Source of the DNA: Rhytidiadelphus loreus
Lineage: Eukaryota > Streptophyta > Bryopsida > Hypnales > Hylocomiaceae
Reading direction: 5' to 3'
DNA: 64,000 bases
NCBI GenBank assembly: GCA_947034895.1
Contig: OX344763.1
Coordinates: 47,057,025 to 47,121,024 of the forward strand
The notes under the pieces are model-generated. The model made no database searches. It was not told where the DNA came from and was given only the letters and a program-made list of their open reading frames with translations. The translations under genes were made by a program, and so were the position numbers. Shown piece by piece: positions 55,873 through 64,000 of the stretch. Position 1 is the first letter of the stretch. Each line of letters begins with the position of its first letter.

Positions 55873-58242
55873 TCAGTCGATGTTCATTGGACTGTTTGCA
55901 GTGCCACTAAGTCCAGCCTCGTCGTTGTGTGCGCCGCGTTGCATTGGAAAATCTTCGTTGGAGCCTAGTTGAAGTCTACGAACCATAGTCCGAGTTCTCC
56001 TCGCTGGTCCGTCTTCTTCTAGAATGGCCCTCATGATTTGTGATTGCTTGAGACTCTCCAGAGCTCGGCGTGTATCCGAGCTATGTTGTTCAAGCAAAAA
56101 ATCCAGCCCTTCGTTTCTGAAAGTTTCCCTCCACTCAGATTCCGATAATTGAGCAAGCTCCGCGGGGTCGGGCATGTCAGGGTCCTCCCCAATACGAACC
56201 CCATTGTCATCGGTGACTCGAACTCCATCAACGCCCCATAACCATCGCCGAAGGTGAGGTCCAAATTGAAACTTGAGTCCAACCTCGTCCCAATGTCCAT
56301 TGAAGCATTGAAAGAAAAAATTCCGTCGTCTTTGGCTATGGTTGTCTTTCATTGGAATCAAATGGTGGCAGACTTGGACAATTTGATCGGGGTCAGTCTC
56401 CCAACCACATTCAGCAGCGACTTGTGTCTTGTTCAATGATGTCATTTGTAATTTCCAACTCCACACCAAGTCTGTTCCCCACATGCTACGGTGATTTGGG
56501 GCATTCATGGCATTGTATTCCCAATGTGGTGGCATGTATAGGACCAAGCCAAACAACTCGTACAAGCGCTCGTGGAAGGGAGCCTTGCACATTGCGCACC
56601 GACAACGAACAATCATGAAACTGATGAGGCAAAATGGGTGGTATACATGGTTGCACGTGCCGAACTGCATTCCACCTTCAGGGCCAAATGGATTCATACA
56701 AATGAGACATGTGGTCCCGTCGTGCACAAAACTTGAAGGATTTGGCCACTCCAACAACGGGTTGCCTTTGTAGTCGACCTATGACCCAAGTTGGTTTTTG
56801 AAATCCCAATTGTGTTTGGACCAATCAATGATTGTTTTTCCACCATCAAGCTCAATGATTGCCATGTTGGGACTGAAAAGATCATCCACAAGGGCCCATG
56901 AAGTCAAGCCAAACACCCTTTCTTGATTGTGCTCACTGTAGTAGTGGTCTAATTTCTTGAACTGCACTACTAGTTGTCGTGTCTTGTCAACGGTGAACAC
57001 GCATGCCCACTTCCACTAGTAGTACTGCTCCACCAAGGCATGCAAACGACTTTGTAATGTTTGATTTTCGCCTCGCAAGTTGTTGAGCTCAAGGTTGTTG
57101 TCCACAACCATGCCCCGAACTTCAGTCTGCATTGGTACGTTGCCGGTGGCAATTACTTCGGGAAAGGCCAATGAATCTTCTTGTGTAGACATGGCAGCAT
57201 CACCTGGAGCATCTTGAACTGGAATTTGAGAATCCCGAGGAGGTCCTTGTGCATGTCCTCGTGGATCCTGACCTTTGTTCATCATTTGTACTGCTTGTAG
57301 AGCTTGCCGAAGCTCCTCTATGTCACGTGCTTGTTGAGCAATTACTCTGTCTTTGAGCGTGATTTCTTCTCGTAACTTGCCCACATCTTCATATAGAGAA
57401 TGTAGTTCATCACCTCGGTCTTGTAACTGCACCCTCAAGCTTTGTATGGTGTCTGCAGCAGCCATGACATGATCAACAACTCCAAGAGTTGGTTCATCAG
57501 GTGGTTGGAATTGCGCCTGAGCAACTCCAAGTACTGGTTCAACGGGGCCCTAGACCTCTACACAAATATTTGGTTCTGGAAGTTGTTCACGAGGTGCACG
57601 TTGCGCCCTTCTCCTTTGTGCACGTTGTTGTCCTCTGGGGGTTAAATCCACCACAACGTGAGATCCATCAGAGTCATCGTCAGTAGTAGAATCCGCCGTC
57701 TCATATGTGTCAGGCGGCTCAATACATGTGATGACCTTGCCCAGCCTTCCTTCGGGATATCTCATAAACCCCCTTGGAATCATTCCATTTGTTGGTGTTG
57801 GTATCTTGATACCATCTGCTGTCGTTGGAGTGCCCTTCAAAGTGGACCAATCCACCCGCTTGTTCAATCTCACCTCCGCATATACACCTCATGCAATGAA
57901 AAGGTGAATTTCATTCCTTTTTACAGTGGGTTTTTCGTATAACACTTGGTATACTTCGATGCATCGTTGTTTAAAGGCCTCATCGATGTAGTGTTTCAAA
58001 TTCGCTTTATGAAATCGGCGATGGTAGTTGTGTCGCTCTTTAGGGAAGGCCTTGTCAATGTGGCACCATTCTATGTAAGTGATGCAAGTTTCGAAACTCC
58101 ACGGTTCAGGCACGTCATTCCAGCCCTTAAATGCTAGTTTTTTGGGGTTTCAAAGTACATGTAACCTCTTCCGATGTTTGTTACCCGGCCTTAGTCGAGT
58201 CCTATCTCGTTCAACTTTGTTGGTTTTTGGTGGTGTCGCCAT
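55873..58242 (-). pseudogene. Gene D: VDW-block, coiled-coil, RING-H2 protein with five in-frame stops
   Basis: A single minus-strand frame of 790 codons from MATPPKTNKVER to the TGA after SPMNID. It is interrupted by TGA at 58152 (codon 31) and 57891 (118), and TAG at 57552 (231), 57018 (409) and 56781 (488), with no frameshift. The N-terminal block matches A and B: TCITYIEWCHIDKAF and, across the second stop, GVYAEVRLNKRVDW. A coiled coil covers about 260-320. The RING-H2 finger at about 512-555 (CLICMNPFGPEGG, CNHVYHPFC, CAMC) is followed by LYELFG and MPPHWEYN, as in gene A. An E3 ligase role is likely for the intact ancestor but unproven. It is divergently arranged with K2 around a shared motif array. 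The stops look like point changes in an otherwise preserved gene. Confidence 0.75.
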
Positions 58243-58351
58243 CGTGAATTTTTTCGGCAATAACCTGTATACTGTAAAGGGCCCAACACAACGCCAACGA
58301 CCAGCTCAATGAAGAGGTGGAGGATTTGGAATACGCAGGGCGGGGATGGAC

Positions 58352-58560
58352 TTTTATAGTCCTCAAATTTGCCTGTCAGGGCGGGGACGTCTGGGGCCAG
58401 GGCGGGGATGTGTTCGAGCCAAGGCGGGGACGGCTCGGGCAGGGCGGGGACGGGTTCGAGCCAAGGTGGGGACGGCTCGAGCGGGGCGGGGACAGGTCGC
58501 GGCGGGGCGGGGACGGGTGGCGGCCAGGGCGCAAACGTGGGAGGGGCGGGGACTATAAAT
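58352..58560. promoter_or_regulatory. Bidirectional promoter between gene D and K2
   Basis: A block of about twelve AGGGCGGGGACGG-type units (58375-58553) is bounded by TATAAAA on the minus strand (58358-58352), 110 bases ahead of gene D, and TATAAAT on the plus strand (58554-58560), 173 bases ahead of K2. Both TATA boxes directly abut the array. I read this as one array serving two divergent genes. Confidence 0.65.
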
Positions 58561-58732
58561 CCCAAAAGATCCCTCATTTCTTCTTTGCCAAGTCCACGCC
58601 CTACGCCTCACACCTTCGTTTGTGCAAGCGACCCTTGGAAGTGAGTTTGGTGGGTGATTGGGCTTGGCCCACATATAGCACCTGTTTTTTTTTATTTTCT
58701 CCGAAACTTTGGTGGTTCCGAAATATTGTACA

Positions 58733-60313
58733 ATGGTAGGACAAGGGAGTGGGTCATTGGGTCACCGCTCGATGTTTGAAGACTTGGATGCAATTTTTGA
58801 GGTGGTGCCTCCAGCCACAAATGTGTCAGGGGCTTTAGGGTCATCCAATCCCTCATCATCCAACAGGTCGAAGCGTAAAAACCAACCCAATCCTGACATG
58901 CCCCCTCACAAATATGTGCTTGAGGCTAGAGCAATAGTGGTCAATTTTTACACGCGACGAAGTGTGGGAATGATGTGTAGAGAATACGTGAATTTCAACG
59001 AAGAAGGGTACCACAAGTTGAATGCTGAAGTGCGGCGAGAGTTGGAGACCAAATTTAAAGCATCCGAGCGATTCAACAACTATCAAGATTACTGGTTGCA
59101 CTCTGAGTGGTTGGATAAACAAGTGTCGCAGCTGACCACCAATATTGTGGTGAATTGGTGTTATCACACAAAGAAGAAAGATAATGGTAGTGATTGGGAC
59201 ACGCATGACAAGGAATTTGCTTCAAGATTGTACCAAATTCAGAAGTTCTCCCAACAATTTTCTTCCTCGCGTAGAAAGAAACAAGCACCATGGAAAGCGA
59301 CGCTTGAAGACCAAATACGAGCTCATTGTGTGAGCAGAACATTCAAGTGGTTGGAAAGTTGCGTGAAAGTGAATCCCATGCCGAATCAAACTATGACTGG
59401 ATCATATGGGACTGTGAGGAAGGTGGTGCTCACGAGACTACAAAGCATTCCCAGTTGGATTTGCTTCGCCGGGAAGACTTTGAAGACCTCGAATGAGAAG
59501 GAGAAGCGCCAAGCTATTGTAAGCGAGGCGGGGGGGTGTCCAGTGATACATCCTGGTATCGTAAGACTTGCGTACATCCATCCAAAAACAATGGAAGGCT
59601 ATACGCTATGGTGGAATGGAGGGTCTTTGATTTCTTTCTTGGCCAAGTACAACTCAAAAGTGAGTGAATCGTTGGATGTGGATGACATCACGAGACAACA
59701 TGATGCAGGGTTGACGTAGGAAGAACTTGGTTGGGTTGCAACTTATTGCCGAAACCGCATGAATTTGGCTTTATCATTGCTTGTCATAGTGGGAAAATGC
59801 CATGAAGCAAAATATTTACACAATGACATTACTCCATCCAACGTTTTGCTCCATTTTGATGAATGGAAAGAAAACACAGTGTACATTGGGATTTGCGATT
59901 GGGGGCTTTCTGGTCGAGTTGTAGAAAAGGAGCCATCAAGGTATGGTTATCGAACCATGGAGGAGCTCCAACGGGAGAAAAAACAACGAAAACATGCAGC
60001 CCCTGAGTTGTTCTACATGTATGGAGAGAAGGGGTCAGAGACCTCACTTGAAGTCATGCAGAAAAAACACTTCTACTCCATGGCTGCTGATGCATATGCA
60101 ACTGGATGGATAGCATATCAAATTTGAAAAGAAGAGTGGGATCCAAAGTATTTTACGACCAAAAACCCAGAGCAATATTAGCATTTGAGGATTCAACTAC
60201 TGAGCCTCCAGAAAATAGATGTAGGCAAGAGGGCATCTGTGTCTGATGTTCTAGACACTTTGAGGAAGGTACCTCACTGTTGGACTATGCCCGACTGTTG
60301 TTATCATACATAA
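58733..60313 (+). pseudogene. K2: kinase-like protein with three in-frame stops
   Basis: A frame of 527 codons from MVGQGSGSLG, broken by TAG at 59717 (codon 329), TGA at 60125 (465) and TAG at 60179 (483). It shares VNFY, YVNFNEE, HPGIVRL and LWWNGGSL with K1. Kinase landmarks in order: glycine loop GSYGTVRKV, Lys in FAGKTLK, a possible helix-C Glu in SEAG, HNDITPSNVL (H363, D365, N370), CDWG (D389), APE in HAAPELF, DAYATGW, and KRASVSDVL with the late Arg. It therefore keeps a more complete C-lobe than K1. HND and DWG replace the usual HRD and DFG, as in K1, which suggests a shared, unusual kinase-like family rather than random decay. It is the last gene before the right end of element 2. 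Substrate unknown. Confidence 0.75.
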
Positions 60314-61059
60314 TATATTGTTTTTACTTTTTGAGCTCTAGTATGTAATAGTTTTATAGGCAAACCACACATTTTTGGTTAGAAGAGCATCAAGCATGTG
60401 TATTTCATGGTTGCTACACATTTCATACATAAAGATACGGACATATGGTGAAAATCTTGTAATATGCAATTTGGTCTTTCTTCCATCAAGACAGTTGTAT
60501 GACTTCTGTGAATTTGTGAATGTGTAGTAAACAAAGTAGCAAACAACTAATTAGATTTGAAATTGATTTTTTAGAGTTTGATATACAGAAAAAGGCAAAA
60601 AGCTTAGAATCATTTGGTTTTGATCAATGAGTCAAAAATTATGAGGATTATGAGGATTTTCTATTTGTGGGCAGTTTTGGATTTCCTGCTCTAAAATAAA
60701 CTTTGACATCCTTTATCTTATCCAATTTTCAATATTTTTGGACAAAAATAAAATTATAGGATGTACATACATTATTACAAAATTTCGACCATTGGAATTG
60801 TAAATTTTCAATTCCATATTTAAATTGTAAATAATTTAGTATTTTTAATCATTCTCTAGTACTACCTACTTACTATTTTTTTCCTATATGTTGTACGATT
60901 CCAAATGATCTGAAATTTTTCAAGCATGTGGCCAACTTGTCTAGGAAAACAAATCCAAAGAAGCACCACCATTTAGGTCATTTTTTCATAGAAATGTGAG
61001 CTTGTGAAGTGCAGCTGCCCTGCTTTTCGCAGGGTCAAAAAAATGATTTTAGTTAATTT
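60314..61059. other. AT-rich stretch after K2, no gene seen
   Basis: No supported frame or repeat in this part of element 2. Confidence 0.5.
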
Positions 61060-61265
61060 GAAATTTTGAATGCTTATATCTTGCAATCCACCCGGTGGAA
61101 ATGTCTGAAATTTTTACCACAAGTTTTTGATACTATATAATACAACATCTTACGGTTAGATATGTCAAAAAAAGTTTTTTATCAAAATTTTGGTAGTTGT
61201 ACTAGAAATGGCAGTTTTAGAGAGTTTTTGGTGAAAACATAGTGACGGTCCTTTAAGGGTTAAAA
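61060..61265. repeat. Conserved noncoding module, copy 3
   Basis: TTTGAATGCTTATATCTTGC, then CATCTTACGGTTAG, a GTAGTACTAGAAATGGCAG-like segment (TTGTACTAGAAATGGCAG) and GGTCCTTTAAGGGTTAA follow the order seen at 23930 and 54980. It lies 3-prime of K2. Confidence 0.5.
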
Positions 61266-61269
61266 AAAG

Positions 61270-61351
61270 TCAACTTAGTGTTGACCACATCGGACGGGCG
61301 AGACCTCTATTGGACGGGCAAACCGGACATCCGTCCAGTATGACAACCCTG
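61270..61351. repeat. Right terminal region of element 2
   Basis: CGGACGGGC, TTGGACGGGC and CCGGACATCCGTCC motifs lead into CAGTATGACAACCCTG, the complement of the left end. The GCTAGCCG that follows is the right target duplication. Confidence 0.75.
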
Positions 61352-62957
61352 GCTAGCCGGTTTGTACCTTGTTTTTTGCAATGAAATCCCGTTTCATTTG
61401 TTTCAAAAAACAAAAACAAAAACAAAAAAACTCCTCCATTGATGATGGGAATTAATTTTGAGCTGCATGGTTGAAGTAGGGGGATAATAAAAAAACAGAA
61501 GCTGTAAGTACATGTAGTCTGTTACAGCAGAAGCGCCATTTGACCAATGTACGTCAGTGCATCCAGATGGAGAAGAAAGAAGAAAAGAAGAAGGGGCACA
61601 ATCAATTCATTTGGCCTCCAATGCAATTCCGTTTCATTTGTGCCAATAGTGAAAGGTCATGCTGACCTTTTCAATTGCTTCAATCTCACCATTACGATTA
61701 CTGGATTTCAATTCCATTTTCTAGGTGTTAAATGTTTAAAATTCCCTTCTCTCTTATATGTGTTTGAACATAAAAAGAAAATTTGAAAATGAAATTAAGA
61801 TATTTTTATATTAATTTTTCTTCCTATACTATGTACTCAATTCTTCAACACATTTGATTTAATTCAAAATTTGTGGTGCAAAAAAACTTAGGTACTGATG
61901 GTAAAAAAGATTTAGGAATTTGAAATGGGGGAAGTGAAAAAGATTTAGGTACTAAAGGTCAACATGACTTCTCACTATTTGACCCTCTCAATGTTTTCTT
62001 ATATTTTTGAAATCATGAAACTTTATTTTCAAATTTAAAACATATTTACAAACACTTAAGAGAGCAAAGGCAAAAATGTTTGGCAAAGGCAAAGGAATAA
62101 TGAATAGTGATTGTAGTCAAAGGACAAAAACTCTCATCAATGAACCATTGTCTATATAGAGCAATAGACTAGAAAAATGGTCTACAAGATGATGTATGTG
62201 AACAATTAGCCTAGTTGTTGGTCTTCCTATGGTCATTTAAGCATTGTTTTCATTAGTGCTTTTAAAAATACACTCATCCAGGCCTTCAGTACTAAAAAAT
62301 TACTATTTATAGTGGAAAGTATAAGCATATGGTTTTTTCATGTGAAACTTACCATATTTGAGTAAAATTTATAATATTGAAAAAATAAACTCTAATATTA
62401 TCTATAACATTGTTTTTAAAGAAGTGTAGTACTAGAATGTACATTATTTAGGTTATTCAAAATTCAAAATTATACATGAAGCATTTCAAATTTCTATTAC
62501 ATATCTATAATATGAAAGTGTACATTTTTATCATATACTTAGATATAAAATTAAACAACTTCATTAGAAGTTTTAAGAAATTATAAGACAATTTAAAGAA
62601 TCTAAGAATATATTGGCAAGGTAGAATTGTCCTTCTAAAATTTTAAATACCAATTCCCTACTTTTATATACTAAAAAGAATTTTAGCAATTATAATCCCT
62701 CAAAGCATACAATTAAGTGTCTCCTATCTTATTGTGTACATACATGCCATCTTTATATTGAAATCAAAATTTTGAACTTGTAATTCTATTTTTATTTCCG
62801 TGGTAGAAATCTGATAAGATAAGGATGATTTTCCTAGATTTAATTTTGAAAATAAAAAAGTGGGTGTAAATAAAGACACAATAAAGTATAGGGTGCCATT
62901 TGGTACATACACCTTACCTTTGTGTCTCATATATTTAACCTTTAAAGGACTTTTAAT
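61352..62957. other. AT-rich spacer after element 2
   Basis: No supported gene. A run of CAAAAA units near 61408-61430 and long A/T stretches are the only structure I see. Confidence 0.5.
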
Positions 62958-64000
62958 CACTACAAGAAAACAAGGGTAAAAACAACTTGACCACAATGAC
63001 GGTAGCAGTCATTTGCAGTCATTAGTCATTTTTCACTCATTTTGGAGTCATTTTGCAGTCATTTGATTGTTGCAATCATTATTGAAAAGCACAGGTCTCA
63101 AAGGAGCGAACATTCTTTAAATATTTATGTCTTCCCTGTGGCTTACGCCCTCCATGGAACAGTTACACTTTTCTGAAAGTGGTGATATGAATTAGAGGAG
63201 TTTTGAGTTCCCAGAAAGTGGGTAGTACAATACCAAGGTCTTTGAACCCTGCTAGACTTCTGAAGCGCTGAACTGAACAGACTACAACGACTATGTTGAA
63301 TCCAAAATACAACTAAAGAATGACTAAACTACATTGTCTACGGTTATTTTCTAGTCATTTTCTAGTGATGCCAAAGTGATATTCACCTGGGTTCACTTCC
63401 AGCAGTGAGCTTCGTTTGTGCATTCCACAACAAGGTTAGGGCAATCCGATCCATGTCCATTACGCATGACTAGATGAAGATTCTCTACACAACAAGAAAA
63501 TACTGACCTACGCAAAATATTTGATAAAAGATTAGGCGTACTGTTCTTGTGCCAACAAATTGTCTTCTATTGACAATTCGATGGCCCCCACTAGATTAGC
63601 CGCCTCATTTGGAGTTGGCCAGCGCTAGGGAGCAATGAGCCCAGTACTGTCGATTGTGGTGGCAATGAAAGCATTCGTGGTCTCCATGACTTCGCGCTTT
63701 GCTCTAGCTTCTTTTTGTAATACGACTTTCCATCCTGGTCTGTCGACAACATCAGAGAAAAAAACTTGTGTGGCTTGACTTGGGAATATGAATGGCTCGG
63801 CCAGGCGAGGCATTCTATGTCGGAAATTCACCAGAAGGAACCCAGCTTCATCCCTTGCGTACGTAGATTGTCTTGGGCCTTCACCTAATCACATCGTATG
63901 AGAATGATCTGCTTATGGAGAGCTCCATAATCCAACTGCAACACGTCCTTCAAGATTCCAACATAGTTCACTAACGAGTCATTAGCAATTCCACCGGGCA
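62958..64000. mobile_element. CACTA (EnSpm) transposon, one terminus, continues past the window
   Basis: CACTACAAGAAAACAAGGG at 62958 is a classic plant CACTA end. Next to it GCAGTCATT and AGTCATTT recur several times (63005-63085), as subterminal repeats of these elements do. A coding exon typical of CACTA elements lies at 63625-63884 on the minus strand. The other end is outside the window. Confidence 0.7.
63625..63884 (-). CDS. CACTA element protein, C-terminal exon (DUF4216-like)
   Basis: The minus-strand frame reads DEAGFLLVNFRHR, EPFIFPSQATQVFFSD, then GWKVVLQKE, the pattern of the DUF4216 domain found in the transposase-type ORF of plant CACTA elements (recognised from memory). An AG acceptor at 63886-63885 opens the exon and a stop closes it at 63625. 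The rest of the gene is upstream, beyond or near the window edge. I cannot tell whether the gene is intact. Confidence 0.6.

Larger units (their letters stand above)
28353..61351. mobile_element. Element 2: cargo-bearing hAT transposon interrupted by element 3
   Basis: Left end CAAGGTTGTCATACCGGACG and right end, reverse-complemented, CAGGGTTGTCATACTGGACG agree at 18 of 20 bases and start like element 1. The 8-bp flanks match at 7 of 8. The span is 33.0 kb, or about 14.8 kb once element 3 (32178-50366) is subtracted. Contents outside element 3: a split hAT transposase (minus), gene D (minus) and K2 (plus), which is the gene order of element 1 without gene B. Its own motif, AGGGCGGGGACG and relatives, is found near the left end, in the hAT promoter and between D and K2. 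Confidence 0.75.

Noticed and set aside
13724..60181. UAG used as glutamine (altered genetic code)
   Set aside because: TGA is also found inside frames, TAG also appears to end genes (for example after gene A and the DDE gene), and the plant-like features argue for the standard code. Decay of CAG and CGA explains both stops.
13724..60181. Stops repaired by U-to-C RNA editing
   Set aside because: Such editing is known from organelles of some land plants, not for nuclear transposon genes, and it should also cover TAA. cDNA would decide.

Overview
The window looks like nuclear DNA of a land plant. It is AT-rich, almost entirely transposon-derived, and carries plant-type telomere units (CCCTAAA), CACTA termini, a SUVR-type histone methyltransferase domain, a plant aspartyl-protease fragment and GT-AG introns. 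I cannot name the species. The 2-oxoglutarate oxygenase and the large, gene-carrying transposons would suit a bryophyte, lycophyte or fern better than a flowering plant, but that is a guess. I see no rRNA genes, complete tRNA genes, CRISPR arrays or prokaryotic operons.

Layout. (1) 1-7326: mostly intergenic, with one apparently intact three-exon gene (3169-4687, minus) for a zinc-finger plus 2OG-Fe(II) oxygenase protein. (2) 7327-25182: element 1, a 17.9-kb hAT-type transposon. It has CAGGGTT ends, an 8-bp target duplication (7/8) and an empty-site copy of its target at 27057-27728. It carries a hAT transposase, a coiled-coil/RING protein (gene A), a related protein with a Gly/Tyr/Ser-rich tail (gene B) and a kinase-like protein (K1). 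(3) 28353-61351: element 2, a second hAT element with matching 20-bp ends and an 8-bp duplication (7/8). Its transposase gene is cut in two by element 3; the rest carries a RING protein (gene D) and a kinase-like protein (K2). (4) 32178-50366: element 3, an 18.2-kb transposon of another type, inserted in the coding sequence of element 2's transposase with a 3-bp duplication. Removing it and one duplicate restores the hAT reading frame exactly. It carries a DDE-like transposase candidate and an eight-exon gene (C) whose product joins a VDW block, coiled coil and RING-like domain to a SUVR-type pre-SET/SET/post-SET. (5) 61352-64000: spacer, then a CACTA terminus at 62958 and a C-terminal exon of its coding region.

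How it fits together. Two hAT giants share the gene order hAT(-), VDW-RING(-), kinase(+), and an unrelated giant carries a likely member of the same VDW/coiled-coil/RING group fused to a chromatin-writing domain. In the hAT giants, the same GC-rich motif arrays that fill the termini also sit just upstream of TATA-like boxes of the cargo genes, so one DNA-binding factor could in principle read both ends and promoters. Most of the genes are broken by single in-frame stops. The 18 I located inside otherwise continuous frames are 12 TAG and 6 TGA and no TAA, the pattern expected from C-to-T decay of CAG and CGA codons in CHG- and CG-methylated DNA. I regard this set of giant, cargo-bearing, methylation-decayed elements as the main discovery candidate here.
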